Source: Collinsella sp. An268 (GTDB lineage Bacteria > Actinomycetota > Coriobacteriia > Coriobacteriales > Coriobacteriaceae). From it: a stretch of DNA of 64,000 nt. Every line of letters starts with the position of its first letter. Positions within the stretch are counted from its first letter, which is position 1. The position numbers and the translations under genes were made by a program. The stretch is taken from the NCBI RefSeq assembly GCF_002159765.1, contig NZ_NFJH01000008.1, positions 1 to 64,000 of the forward strand, given 5' to 3'. Below, piece after piece: positions 9,201 to 19,300 of the stretch. The notes beneath the pieces were generated by a model. The model saw nothing but the letters and a program-made list of their open reading frames with translations, was not told where the DNA came from and made no database searches.

Positions 9201-10081
9201 CGGATGCGATTGGGGTCGTCGACCTTGGAGTTGGTGCCGATGCACATCATGATGTCCTGCACCGGCGCGTCGTCGCGCACGAGGTAGTGGAAGTCGTTGG
9301 CGGCGATGACCTTGACGCCCACCTGGTGGGCGAGGTCGATGAGCTGGCGGTTGATCTCCTCCTCGGTGTTGCCGCGTTCGGTGGTGATGCCGTGCTCTTG
9401 GATCTCGATATAGAAGTTGCCGGGCTCAAACAGGTCGCGGAACGTCTCCGCCCACTTGAGCGCCTCGGCGGGGTTGCCGAAATCGATGTTGCGCATGACG
9501 ATGCCCGACAGGCACGCCGAGGTGGCGATGATGCCCTCGGCATGGCGGCGAAGGTTGTCGAGCGTTACGCGCGGCTTGTAGTAGAAGCCCTGGACGGCCG
9601 CCTCCGACACGATCTGCATGAGGTTGACGTAGCCGGTGTGGTTCCGGGCGAGCAGGATCATATGGTAGAGCTCGGGTTTGCGGTCGCGCGCGAGGGTGTC
9701 GTCCGGGGTGAAGTAGACCTCGCAGCCAAAGATGGGCTTGATGACGGGTGCGGGCTTGGCCGCATCGAGCGAGCCCGTCTCGGTCCAGACGGCGCAGTCG
9801 CGCTCCCACTGGGCGCGCGCCTTCTCGTCGGCGGGAGCCTCGCCGAAGCCCTCCTCGGCAAACGTCGCCTTGTCGTGCTTCCACTGACGGAAGTCGGGCG
9901 CGGCGTTGTTGACGGCATCGCAGGCGAGACCGAGCTCTGGGATGCCGTACATGTAGCCGTGGTCGGTGAGCGCCACGGCGGGCATACCGAGCTCCACGGC
10001 GCGCTTGACCATATCGCCCACGCGCGTGGCGCCGTCGAGCATAGAGTATTCGGAATGGTTGTGCAGGTGAACGAAGGCCAC
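6293..10081 (-). CDS. dnaE: DNA polymerase III alpha subunit
   Basis: The catalytic subunit of the replicative polymerase, 1262 residues. The N-terminal PHP domain starts with HLHNHSEYSMLDGATR (5-20) and TDHGYMYG (39-46), and holds an insertion at about 62-112 between conserved blocks. The polymerase palm has PGRGSAAG (421-428) and the catalytic Asp motif PDIDMDFDD (461-469). A helix-hairpin-helix segment and an OB-fold follow in the last third. It is the DnaE1 type, not the Gram-positive PolC type. The start is GTG at 10081, preceded by GAGGAG. It stands alone, with 155 bases to the next gene upstream. Confidence 0.97.
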   Translation of the reverse strand: MAFVHLHNHSEYSMLDGATRVGDMVKRAVELGMPAVALTDHGYMYGIPELGLACDAVNNAAPDFRQWKHDKATFAEEGFGEAPADEKARAQWERDCAVWTETGSLDAAKPAPVIKPIFGCEVYFTPDDTLARDRKPELYHMILLARNHTGYVNLMQIVSEAAVQGFYYKPRVTLDNLRRHAEGIIATSACLSGIVMRNIDFGNPAEALKWAETFRDLFEPGNFYIEIQEHGITTERGNTEEEINRQLIDLAHQVGVKVIAANDFHYLVRDDAPVQDIMMCIGTNSKVDDPNRIRMTGSEFYMKTEEEMRALFPYCPEACDNTLEIAEKCDVQLEWGQIILPRYPLLDPGETHESQFRRECEAGLAKRYGDDWADQVIGGVSVKERFEFEYKVICDKGFAAYFLIVAEYVRWAKQNGIGVGPGRGSAAGALVAYAMDITTFDPLSNGLMFERFLSPERTEMPDIDMDFDDERRLEVVEHVRQLYGSEKVTHVITYSTIKAKQAINDAARVLDFPVYMGQRLSKMISSDPKVKLRQVLERQEGHEENYNPDFADAYRTDDDARRIIDAALAIEGLTRGEGVHACAVLICRDPVNEHVPTKLDTKGGVEITQYEGHTVADMGLLKMDFLGLRTLTVISKAKANIKANFGIDINPDEIPFDDPEIFKLMQTGHTAGVFQIESAGMTATIKNMKPTEYKHVVALIALYRPGPLGAGMVTSYINRMNGKEPAVSYDPRLDDILGETYGTMVYQEQVMNISVEMCGFSKGESDSRIRKPVAKKKIKMLTEQVFTWEDGHEETIYDHWMNGAERNDYKRETAQRIWDDVLEFASYAFNKSHSAGYAILVMQTAWLKAHYPNEYMAAVLTSYTGKTDKIVHYISACRHDGIQVLPPDVNESGREFTAVTEGIRFGLAGIRGVGEGVADAIIAEREAGGPFKNLHDFVDRVDSSQANRRVIEALIKAGAFDSSGYTRRQLMSFVDKENPENIVDAAARRQKEQASGQVSFFDMFGDVEGSGFEVSVPEPDGQEWDRHTKLSQEREVLGIYVSDHPLRPYEYALGKAREYTLSQIDTGFEVAAPGGGTVNKAIPEGKPYWFAGMVAEVGKRVTKKGDPMAIVRLEDMEGEATIVMFPKVYKECESFLYGETDPETGAVLSDAFIRVRGKLERSDRGDQIIAQEVLPLELNDEANRPKVFEVMVPSARFSQSNMARLAALFATNPGGDRVELFIEQRDGQHMRAEIPTRVNARSIPLIAEAKAIVGNAGRVTVV

Positions 10082-10235
10082 GGATGCTGCTCCTCATCTG
10101 ATGTGCTGGCGTACGTCGCTCAAGCATCGAGCGTTGCGGTGCTACCCGATTCTACCGCAGCGGCCGGACAGGAATCTCACCTCGCGAAGCCCTCACACCG
10201 TGTTCGATGGCGGAAGCGACGCCGACCGTCGCGGC

Positions 10236-10727
10236 TCAGTTATCGGTATCCTGCGTGTCGAGCTCCGCCAGAAGCGGGTTCTTGCGACGGGCCTCGCGGT
10301 CTTTCTTCGCATAGCTCACGATGCTCTTGAGCGTCTGGTCCGCGCGCTTCTCGGCGCGCTTCTCATAGCGCGCGAGACGCCAGCGCTCAAACCAGCCCCC
10401 TGTGGCGCGCGGGTTCACGAACTTTTCCGAATAGGTGAGGATCATGCCCTCGCCCGCGGGCTCGGCACGGTAGCAGATGGTGTTCACGCCCGAGCTGTAG
10501 GTGAACTTCACCTCGTAGACCTCGGGGTAGCGGTACTTGCGGATCTTGACGTCGAGCGTCGTCCCGTTCTTGCCGCCCTGCTTGGAGCGCTTCGTGTAGC
10601 GCATGCCGGCGAGCTTCTTGCGCGTCACGGGCTTGCCCGTCGCCTTCTCCGCATCCTCCAGAATGGTCTTCTCGATCTGGTCGAAGAATTCCTCCGGCGT
10701 GATATCCAACTCCCGTGTGAACTCCAT
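10236..10727 (-). CDS. DUF3284 family protein
   Basis: A soluble protein of 163 residues starting MEFTRELDITPEEFFDQIEK. The pattern of an N-terminal strand, FFDQ helix, then Lys-rich KIRKYRYPEVYEVKF and TYSEKF strands matches the DUF3284 family of START-like folds, often found near carbohydrate PTS genes in Firmicutes and Coriobacteriia. No function is established. The frame is open further upstream, but ACAGGAGG five bases before the ATG at 10727 sets the start. The C-terminal third is rich in Arg and Lys and ends in an acidic tail. Confidence 0.7.
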   Translation of the reverse strand: MEFTRELDITPEEFFDQIEKTILEDAEKATGKPVTRKKLAGMRYTKRSKQGGKNGTTLDVKIRKYRYPEVYEVKFTYSSGVNTICYRAEPAGEGMILTYSEKFVNPRATGGWFERWRLARYEKRAEKRADQTLKSIVSYAKKDREARRKNPLLAELDTQDTDN

Positions 10728-10852
10728 GGCGTCCTCCTGTATGGCACGGGCGGTGCCGCGCGGCGCCGCCCTCTCTCGGTACGTCTCCCCTATAGGACGA
10801 CGGAGGCCCCGTAGGACCTCCGCCATCAGTGTATCAGGTGTGCGGACGGGTG

Positions 10853-12460
10853 CTAATCGTCCTTGCGCGGACGCGCGAGGTCCTCGAGCGAGACGCCCGG
10901 ATAGCGCTTCTCGAAGTTCTCCTGGAACATGCCGGCGAGCTTCTTGGCTGCCTTGTCATACTCCTCCGGGTCCGCCCAGGTCTCACGCGGGTTGAGCAGG
11001 GTCGAGGGGACGCCCAGGCACTCGCGCGGCACGTCGACGTTGAAGATCTCGTCGCGGCGGTAGCCGGCGTCGTCGATGGAGCCGTCCATGGCGGCGCGCA
11101 CGAGCGCGCGGGTGTGCGACAGCGCGATGCGGTGGCCGATGCCGTAGGGGCCGCCCGTCCAACCGGTGTTGACGAGGTAGACGCGCGTGTTGTGGCGCAC
11201 GATCTTCTCGCCGAGCAGGTAGGCGTAGACCATGTGGTCGAGCGGCATGAAGGGCTCGCCGAAGAGCGCGGAGAACGTGGGCGTGGGCTCCACGATGCCC
11301 ACCTCGGTGCCGGCGACCTTGGCGGTGTAGCCGGTCAGGAAGTGGAACATGGCCTCCTCGCGGGAGAGCTTGGAGATGGGCGGCAGCACGCCGTAGGCAT
11401 CCGCCGTGAGGAAGAGCACGACGCTCGGGCTCTCGCCGACGCCGGACTCGACGACGCGCTCGATATGCTCGATCGGGTAGGCGGCGCGGCCGTTCTCGGT
11501 GATGGAGCTGTCGGAGTAGATGGGCTCGCGGGTCTTGCGGTCGAGCTTGACGTTCTCGGACACCGAGCCGAAGGTGATGGCGTCATAGATATCGGGCTCG
11601 CGCTCGCGCGTGAGGTCGATGGTCTTGGCGTAGCAGCCGCCCTCGATGTTGAAGATGCCGCGCGGTGACCAGCCGTGCTCGTCGTCGCCGATGAGCAGGC
11701 GCTCGGGATCGGCCGAGAGGGTGGTCTTACCCGTACCGGAGAGGCCGAAGAGGATGGCCGTCTTGCCCGTCTTGGGGTCGACGTTTGCCGAGCAGTGCAT
11801 CGGCAGCACGCCGTCCTCGATGGGCAGCAGGTAGTTCATCATCGTGAAGATGGCCTTCTTGATCTCGCCGCAATACCCGGTGCCGGCGACCACGATCTTC
11901 TTGTGGTTCATGTCGAGGATGACGGCGGCGGGGGCGAGGCCGTCGCGGTCGGTCGCGCACACATAGGTGGGCGCCGCGTACACGGTGATATCCGGGCGGC
12001 CGAAGTTCTCAAGCTCCTCCGCCGTCGGGCGCACGAGCATCTGGCGGATGAAGAGCGCCTGATGCGCGCGCTCGCACACGATCATGACCTTGCGAGCGTA
12101 CTTGCGGTCGGCGCCGGCATAGCCGCGCACGACGAAGAGGTGGCGGCGCTGCGACATGTAGCGCGCGACGTTCTTGCGGACGCGCTTGTAGGTCGCCTCG
12201 TCGATGGGCTTGTTCTGCTTGCTGTTCCAGTTGATGTTCTTGTCCGCCTCGCCGGCGTCGACGAGGTAGCGGTACTCGGGGCTGCGGCCGGTGAAGGCGC
12301 CCGTCGAGACGGAGAGCGAACCGGTCGAGGTGAGGTAGGCCTCGTGGTGGGAGACGGCGTGCTCGATGAGCTTCGCCGGGCTCCAGTCGACGTGCACACG
12401 GTCCTGGTCCACCTCGATGCCGAGGTTGATCAGGATAGATTCAATCATGGGCTCGGTCAT
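10853..12460 (-). CDS. pckA: Phosphoenolpyruvate carboxykinase (ATP)
   Basis: Interconverts oxaloacetate plus ATP with phosphoenolpyruvate, CO2 and ADP. The 535-residue product is the normal length of the ATP-dependent class. It shows the phosphate loop GLSGTGKTTLSA (239-250), the second metal motif LLIGDDEHGW (255-264), and the substrate-binding TGRSPEYRYLVD (about 57-68). The start at 12460 has AAGGAG seven bases upstream, and the extra open frame before it is rejected. In anaerobes the enzyme often runs toward oxaloacetate with gain of ATP. Here it could feed the oxaloacetate decarboxylase at 2.1-5.7 kb, which is inference. Confidence 0.97.
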   Translation of the reverse strand: MTEPMIESILINLGIEVDQDRVHVDWSPAKLIEHAVSHHEAYLTSTGSLSVSTGAFTGRSPEYRYLVDAGEADKNINWNSKQNKPIDEATYKRVRKNVARYMSQRRHLFVVRGYAGADRKYARKVMIVCERAHQALFIRQMLVRPTAEELENFGRPDITVYAAPTYVCATDRDGLAPAAVILDMNHKKIVVAGTGYCGEIKKAIFTMMNYLLPIEDGVLPMHCSANVDPKTGKTAILFGLSGTGKTTLSADPERLLIGDDEHGWSPRGIFNIEGGCYAKTIDLTREREPDIYDAITFGSVSENVKLDRKTREPIYSDSSITENGRAAYPIEHIERVVESGVGESPSVVLFLTADAYGVLPPISKLSREEAMFHFLTGYTAKVAGTEVGIVEPTPTFSALFGEPFMPLDHMVYAYLLGEKIVRHNTRVYLVNTGWTGGPYGIGHRIALSHTRALVRAAMDGSIDDAGYRRDEIFNVDVPRECLGVPSTLLNPRETWADPEEYDKAAKKLAGMFQENFEKRYPGVSLEDLARPRKDD

Positions 12461-12574
12461 ATACACTCCTTGGGATAGAGGGCCTGTACGCACCATCTTT
12501 TTCAGTATGGCCGAGTAGACGCTAGGCAAATCACCGCAAACGGCATCCGTTCGGTGAGCGGTAGCGATGGGCCC

Positions 12575-12687
12575 GTGGGGAGACGCCCCTTCGCTTCGCG
12601 CTTCGAGCAGTCCTGGCTCGCTCGGAGGCGCCGCTGGCGCCTCCGGCTCGTGCGGAACTTGCGCGAAGCGAAGGGGCGTCTCCCCAC
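12575..12687. repeat. Nested 113-bp palindrome between addA and pckA
   Basis: Two perfect 27-base arms (12575-12601 and 12661-12687, starting GTGGGGAGACGCCCC) enclose a second hairpin, GGAGGCGCC at 12624-12632 and GGCGCCTCC at 12636-12644. No T-tract follows on the minus strand, so it is not a normal intrinsic terminator. It starts 12 bases past the addA stop codon and lies upstream of pckA. It could be a mobile palindromic element, a processing site or an mRNA 3' stabiliser. Confidence 0.85.
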
Positions 12688-12698
12688 GACCAAGGCGG

Positions 12699-15600
12699 TT
12701 ACCGCTCGTAGGTGACCACTTGGGGCTCGCCGGGGTGCTCGGGGTCGTCGATCTCCACGCGAACGAACTTGAGCGTCACGCGGCCATAACCTGCCTTGTG
12801 GAGCACGTCGGCGTACACATCGGCCTGCAGGCGATGCTTCTCCTCAAGCCCCTCGGGGGTCTCGGAGGCGCTGCCGCCCGTTTTGTAGTCGATCACGAGT
12901 GCTTCCCCGGGGCGCGACGGGTCGGTCGCCAGAAGGTCGATGGCGCCCTCCGCGTACGCGCCGAACCGCTCGCGGAGCCATTCGGCGCCCTGCGAGAAGA
13001 ACGGCACCTCAGCGCGCAGCTGCGCCCAAGAACGCGCCTCGGCGCGCACGCGCGAGCGTTCCCAGCGCTCCAGCGCCGCCTCCAGGCGGGCGCGCTGACG
13101 CGCGGTCACGCCCCAGTAACGGCACTGCGCCTCGATGCGCGCGGCGGGCACTGCCTCCTCCCCCGTCTCGACGAGCCACTGCGCGAGCGCATGGAACGCC
13201 GATCCGAGCGCGGTGGGATCCCCCTCGAGGTCCGAGCGCGGCGCAGGGGCCGGCACCTCGGCAGCGGATGGCGCGGGGGCGCCCGCGACAGCGGACACGT
13301 CGGCCCAGGGGGCATCGTCGCCCTCCGCCGGTTCCGTGCGCGAGCCGCGGTCCTCCGCCTCGGCGTGCAGGGCGGCGGCGACCGAGGTGTAGCTGTAGCT
13401 CGCCCTCGGGGGACGCGCCGCCGGCGCGACCGTGACAGCGGGCGCCTGCGGCCACGTGAGCGCGAACGAGCGCGCTGCCTCCTCCGCGGGGACGTCCGGC
13501 TCCACGGGGTCTTCCCCTTCCGGCGCGGGCGCGGCCACCGGATAGTCCGCAGCGGCGAAATGCACCTGCGGGCCCTTTTTGCCCTTGGACGGATAGTACG
13601 GGAAATCAAGGTCGTCGAGCAGGATGAGCTGCCAGTCGCCGGCATGCGCCCCCGGGAAGGAGAGCCGGTCGACGCCGAGATCGGTCGCCCCGATCTCGGG
13701 ATCTGCCGGAAGGATGCGGCTCAGCACCTCGCCCACGAGCGACGTGGCGTGCCCTTCGCCAAGCTCGCTCGCGCCCGCCGCCCCGAGCGCCAAGATGGCG
13801 ACCTCGCGGGCGCGCGTCAGGGCGACGTAGAGCTTGCGCGCCTGCTCCTCGTAATCCAGCAGGCCGTTCTTCCGGCGCAGGTAGGAGAACGCCTCGGTAG
13901 CGGTGGCGGGCAGCTCGTCCGCCTCGAGCACCTCCTCGTCGAGCGCCGGCGCGGTCCCCAGCAGGTCCTTATCGGAGGCCGGCTCGAAGCGGTTGGGGCG
14001 CGCCGTCCACCACGTGGCGCCGGCGCGCTCGAAGAGCTGCACGCGTCCGCGGTCCGAGCGGATGCCGTCGCACTCCGCCACGGCGACGACGGGAAACTCC
14101 AGGCCCTTCGACGCGTGGATGGTCATGATGCGCACGGCGTCGCCGTCCGCCCCCGAGAGCATGGCGGGTGACTCCTTCGCATGGGCGATGTGGTCGGCAA
14201 ACGCTTCGGCGACAAGACGCGGGGCATATGCGCGCCCCTCCTCCACCTCCTCGACGATGGCGAGGGCCCGCAGCACGTTGGCGGCCTGGGCGTGCTCCTG
14301 CGCGCCGCCCTTCTCAAGGCGCCAGAGCCACCCCGCCTCGCTCACGACGTCGCGCGCGATAACCGAGACGCGGTCGCGCCCCACGCGGCCGAGGGCGTGG
14401 GCGAGCACCTCGCGGGCGCGCGCGACGAGCGGCAGCGCGCCGAACTCCGCCATGACATCGCCCGAGACGAGCGTATCGCCCGTGATGCTCCGGCTGTCGA
14501 CGATGCCCGCCTCCGCATCCACATGGGTGGCGAGTGCGAGCAGCTCCGTCGCCCCGAAACCGAAGAGCGGCGAGGTGACAAGCGGGGTGATGCCCCGCTC
14601 GCCATCATCGGGATTGGCAAGAAAGTCGAGGAGCGCACCCACGACCCCCACCTCGGGCGCGCGGCGGAATACCGACGTGCCGCCCGAGACCACGCAGGGC
14701 ATGCCGGCGGCGCGCACAGCATCGGCATAGATATCCGCCTTTGAGAGCGTCGCCATGATGATGACCATCTCGCCGGGAGCGAAGCCCTCCTCGTCGCGGA
14801 GGCGCACGAAGCGCGCCGCGATGGCCGCCGCCTTGGCGCGGGCGCGCTCCTCGGAGGTTCCGCCCGCGACGAGGAATGCCTGACGGCGCGACGTCTCGGG
14901 GCTCTTGAGCGCGCGGGCGCCGGCGCGGCGGTCCTCCCCGCAGGAGTCGAGGTGCAAGAAGTCGCGCCCGAGCGGGTTTGCCGCTCCGCCCTCGAACAGC
15001 GCGTCGGCATACGAGAGGATGTCCGCATGGCTGCGGAAGTTGACGTCGAGGTCGCACACCGTGCCGCCCTGCGCCGCGACCTCCTCCTTCTTGCCGCGGA
15101 AGACCGACACGTCCGCCCCGCGGAAACGGTAGATGGACTGCTGGGCGTCGCCCACGGTGCAGAGCTCGCGCCCGTCCGGGCTGCAGAGCAGGCGCACGAG
15201 CTCCACCTGCTGCTGAGCGGTGTCTTGGAACTCGTCCACCATGACCATCTTGAAGCGGCCGGCAAACTCCGCGCGCACCGCCGCATCGTTTTTGAGTGCG
15301 TCGTAGGCGAGCGCGAGCAGGTCGTCGTTGTCGAGCATCCCGCGCTCGCGCTTGAGCGCGGTGTACTCGCGCTCGACCTCGGCGGCGAGCGGGACGAGCT
15401 CGTCGAGCGCCTCGCGACGCGCCGCGAGATAGGCGTCGGCGAAGAAGAGCGCGCGCTCGGCGCGCACGTCGGCCACGGCATCCTTCTCGTCCTTACCCAT
15501 GCCGCGCGCCCGGAGGTTCAACGTGCCGCACGCCGCAAAGCACGTGCGCAGGTGAGGAAGGTCGTGAGGCGACGCCTGCCACGCTTCGAGAGCCGCGACC

Positions 15601-16313
15601 GCCTCCTTGGCGGCGGCGTTGTTGGCGTAGCTCGGCGCCTCGGCGATCTCGCGATACGCCTCGTACAGCTCCCGGAAAGGCGGGCGCGGGGGCACCTGAC
15701 GAAAGGCATCGAGCCCGGTGAGCGAGGCGGACACGCGCGCCAGAAGGGCTATGAGGATGGCGAGCAGGTTGTCGAGGTCGTGCGAGCCCGCCTGGGCCCC
15801 CTCGAGCTGAAACGCATGCAGGACGGCGTCGAAAGCGCCCGCGCCATCTGCATCCTCGTCGGTGACACGGCGGATGACGTGCTCTGCGGCCAGGCGCTTG
15901 AGGTCGTCGGCGTAGTCCGCGACGGTAAACGCCGGGTCCACGCCGAGGTCGAGGGCGTGCGCGCGGATGATGCGGGCGCACATGCCGTGGATGGTGGAGA
16001 TCCAGGCGCCGTCGACCCGCTCCGCCTCGCGCGCGAGCCCCGTCTGGATGAGGGCGGCGCGGATGCGCTCCTTGAGCTCTGCCGCCGCCTTATCGGTGAA
16101 CGTGATGGCGAGCACCTGATCGATGCTGTCGAGAAAGGCCTCGGGCACCTCCGGGTCCGCCCACAGCTCCCGCGACCTGGACCCCGGCGTGAGCGCGTAG
16201 AGCACGCGCTGGGTGAGCGTGAACGTCTTGCCCGAGCCGGCGCCTGCCGATACGAACAGCGGGCCCTCGAGCGTGCGTACGATACGCTCCTGCTTGCGGT
16301 CGAGACGGGGCAT
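12699..16313 (-). CDS. addA: AddA-type ATP-dependent helicase/nuclease
   Basis: UvrD-like helicase with a RecB-type nuclease, which processes double-strand DNA ends for recombination. The 1204-residue product has Walker A SAGAGSGKT (22-30), AITFTDKAAAELKERI (motif Ia, about 69-84), the DEFQDTAQQQ Walker B (about 357-366), GDAQQSIYRFRGA, MTIHASKGLEFPVV, and VALTRAR (helicase motifs in order). The C-terminus carries the nuclease Asp and VIDYKTG (1140-1146). An Ala/Pro-rich acidic stretch (about 950-1050) links the two domains. It follows addB with a three-base gap, so the two are one operon. The size and order match the Firmicutes/Coriobacteria AddAB rather than RecBCD. Confidence 0.9.
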   Translation of the reverse strand: MPRLDRKQERIVRTLEGPLFVSAGAGSGKTFTLTQRVLYALTPGSRSRELWADPEVPEAFLDSIDQVLAITFTDKAAAELKERIRAALIQTGLAREAERVDGAWISTIHGMCARIIRAHALDLGVDPAFTVADYADDLKRLAAEHVIRRVTDEDADGAGAFDAVLHAFQLEGAQAGSHDLDNLLAILIALLARVSASLTGLDAFRQVPPRPPFRELYEAYREIAEAPSYANNAAAKEAVAALEAWQASPHDLPHLRTCFAACGTLNLRARGMGKDEKDAVADVRAERALFFADAYLAARREALDELVPLAAEVEREYTALKRERGMLDNDDLLALAYDALKNDAAVRAEFAGRFKMVMVDEFQDTAQQQVELVRLLCSPDGRELCTVGDAQQSIYRFRGADVSVFRGKKEEVAAQGGTVCDLDVNFRSHADILSYADALFEGGAANPLGRDFLHLDSCGEDRRAGARALKSPETSRRQAFLVAGGTSEERARAKAAAIAARFVRLRDEEGFAPGEMVIIMATLSKADIYADAVRAAGMPCVVSGGTSVFRRAPEVGVVGALLDFLANPDDGERGITPLVTSPLFGFGATELLALATHVDAEAGIVDSRSITGDTLVSGDVMAEFGALPLVARAREVLAHALGRVGRDRVSVIARDVVSEAGWLWRLEKGGAQEHAQAANVLRALAIVEEVEEGRAYAPRLVAEAFADHIAHAKESPAMLSGADGDAVRIMTIHASKGLEFPVVAVAECDGIRSDRGRVQLFERAGATWWTARPNRFEPASDKDLLGTAPALDEEVLEADELPATATEAFSYLRRKNGLLDYEEQARKLYVALTRAREVAILALGAAGASELGEGHATSLVGEVLSRILPADPEIGATDLGVDRLSFPGAHAGDWQLILLDDLDFPYYPSKGKKGPQVHFAAADYPVAAPAPEGEDPVEPDVPAEEAARSFALTWPQAPAVTVAPAARPPRASYSYTSVAAALHAEAEDRGSRTEPAEGDDAPWADVSAVAGAPAPSAAEVPAPAPRSDLEGDPTALGSAFHALAQWLVETGEEAVPAARIEAQCRYWGVTARQRARLEAALERWERSRVRAEARSWAQLRAEVPFFSQGAEWLRERFGAYAEGAIDLLATDPSRPGEALVIDYKTGGSASETPEGLEEKHRLQADVYADVLHKAGYGRVTLKFVRVEIDDPEHPGEPQVVTYER

Positions 16314-16316
16314 GGG

Positions 16317-19300
16317 TCAGCGCCTCCTCGGGCACATCGTAAGGGGACAGTACGTGCAGGCATCCGCAGCGGGCGCCGGTGCGATGCGCCCGGCGGCGAG
16401 CGCGGAGAGCTCCAGGGAGATGGCGTGCTCCACCTGCACGAGCAGCGCCTCGAACGAGAGCGTGCCGTCGTGTTTCGCCGTGCGGCTCCTCGGCTGCTTG
16501 ACGCCGGGGTAGCCCGACACCTTGTCATGCGGGAAGGCGGCGGGCTCGCTCTCGGTGAGCGCCGCCGCAACAGCACCTCGCACCACCGGTCCGCGCGTGC
16601 CGAAATAGACCGCACCCTGCGGCGAGCCCCCGGTTAGGCGCGCATAGGCCGTCGCATAGATGAGTGTCTGCACCTTGGGCGAGCGGTCCTCGTCGCGCCC
16701 CGGCAACCACATCTCGTCGAGCGCCTCTCCCTCGTCGCGCACCATGGTGGGATCGGGGCAGGCGAACTCGCCCAGCGCGCCGCGGTTCTTGTAGTCGATG
16801 ACCACGAAGCGCGCGCCGGAACCGGCGTCGGGCGCCACGTCGATACGGTCGATGCGGCCGCCGAGCGGATAGCCGGCGTAGCTGACGCCCTCCTTATCGA
16901 AGGCGTACTCGAACAGCTCGGGCACGAAGATGCCGAGCATATCGCTCTCATAGCGCACGACCTCGTGCAGCTTGGGCCGGATGGCCTCGATCTGGCCGCG
17001 CTCGATCTCGTCGGTCGCCACCAGCGGCGCCTTGATCGTCTGCGGGCGACCGCCCGCCGCCTTAGCGTACTTGCCGTGCGTGTACTTGCCGCGGGCATGG
17101 TCGGCGCGCATCTCGTCGAAAGCGGCATCCATCTCGGCGCGGCAGGCCTCGAGGTTCTGCGGGGTAACGCGCACAAGGCCGCCCTCACGCAGGCGCTCGT
17201 GGAAGCGCTGCATGACATCGTGCACGAAGTTGCCCATCTCGATGGGCCCGAACCCGAGGTCGAGACGACGCGTCGCGGCGCGGTTGGAGACGAGCCACCG
17301 GTAGGGGCACGCTAGGTAGTTCTCTATCTGCGAGGCGGAAAGCGTGCGGGGGCGCGCCTCCCCTCCCACGGCGCGCGTGGGCAGGAGCACATAGGGGACG
17401 AGCTCGGGCGCGAGCGCGAAGACGCCAGCGCGCGGGGCATCGTCCACGCGCGCGTCCCGCCAGCCCGCGGGGTCCGCATTGGCGGCGAGGGCGCCCTCGT
17501 GGGGCAGCGCGACCGCCGGCCACCCGGAGCCCTGCTCCCCCGCCGCCCTTGCGCGCAGCTCGCCCACCGCGAGCGCGGCGAAGCGCTCCTCGCCGTGGGC
17601 ATCGTGCGCCACGTAGGCGAGCGCGCGGGCGCGGCCCGTCGCGAGGGCGCGGGAGATCTGCCGGCGCTGACGCGCCGCCGGGGCGATCGCGAGCGGGGCC
17701 GCCCCCAGCTTCTCGCCGAGAAGCTCGTCTACGGTGGTCCGGTGCGCGAGCGGGTAGGAGGCGGCATCGACGTCGGTGAGAAGGACGGCATCCACCTGGC
17801 CGCTCCGCTCATCCGCCAGCGCGTCCACATCAAAGATGCGCACCCCAGCGCCCGCACGCGCCGCCTCATCGTCCGCCGCGCCCTCGCGCGCGGGAGCAGA
17901 GGAGAGGGCCGTGCGCAGCCGCAGGCCCTCGAGCACCGTGTGGGCGCGCTCGCCCGCGAGCCCCAGCGCCCGCGCGCGCTCGAAGAGCTCGAGCGCTGCA
18001 TCGAGCGCAGCGAGCTCGGTGAGCTGCGCCGCCGTGCCCTCGGCCCCAAACGCCGCGGGGGAGGCCGCTGCCGCCGCATCGCGCATGAGCTTGAGTGCGC
18101 GGGCGTACTGCGCGCCCGCGAGCGCGTCGAGCACCGGCTTCATCACAACGGGGCGCGGGTCTGCGCCGGTGCGCTCCGCATACTCGTGCATCCGCTGCTG
18201 CTCCCGGCTCTGGAGCCGGTCGAGCTCGGCCATGAGCGAGACGGCGTCGAACTTGCGCGTCTTTCGCAGGCGCGTATCGAGCGCGCGCGCCGTGCGCGAC
18301 GCCCCCGGACCGAGGCCGGAGAAGGGCGAGCGGATCCAATCGGGCAGCTCGGGCGCCGGCCACCATGCGCTCGGCTCCTCCGTCTCCACCCGTCCGAGGA
18401 AATCCATCAGCACGGCAAGCGTCTCGCCGGCGCGCGTCCGGGCGAAGGGAAGCGTCCCCTCCGCACGCACCGCCAGCCCGCGCGCCGCCAAGCGCGGGGC
18501 GAGGCGGCGAAACGTGTCCACGGGACGCGGGGCAGCGACCGCGACCGCGCCGGCTGCCGCGGCAGCGATGAGCTCGGTGTAGGCGGCGTCGCGCGCCGTG
18601 GGGCCCGCGACCTCGAAGATCGCCGGGCCGCCGGGAGCGCCGGGCGCCGCGATAGCAGGAGTCGGGGCCGGCCCGGCGTCTTCCACCTCCACCGTCACCC
18701 CGCGGGTGCGCGCCGCATCCGCCACCGCGGCGCCGAGGGCGGCGGCCCCGGTATCGACTGAGAACGTGGCCGAACCCGTGCGCGCGACGGCAGCCAGAAG
18801 ATCGAGCAGATAGCACGGCACCTCATCCAGCTCGCGCACGAAAAGGGCCCGCGCCTGCGGCGGAAGCCCGTCGCGCGCAAACGCCGTCGCGAGCGCATCC
18901 GCCGCCTGAGCGGGCTCCATGAGGCCGCGCTCGTCCAGCAGGGCCGCGTAGCGCGCGAGCGCCTTCAGAACCAGACGCTCCGCAACGGTGACCGCCGCGT
19001 CCTCCGCCGCGCCGTCGATCGCCCGGGGCAGATACGCCCGCGCCGCCCGGGCGAGCATGTCGACCGTGCCCGCCGTCTCGCGCAGCAGCCGGGCACCGCC
19101 CGCAGCCGCCCCCTCGGCCGCGCCCGCGGCCTCGCCTTCGGCAAGGACCTCGGCTATAAGCAGCCGACGGGCAGGGGCATCCACCAGCTGGCGCCCATCG
19201 CCCCAAAGCTCCCAGAGACCGGCGATCCAGGCATCTGCCGTCGTCACCTCGACGGCAACGCCCAGGCCCGCATCCGCCAGATCGCGCCGGCAGCGATCGC

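Noticed and set aside
8612-10330. Long plus-strand open frame opposite dnaE
   Set aside because: Pure shadow of the dnaE codon bias; no start signal or family motif.
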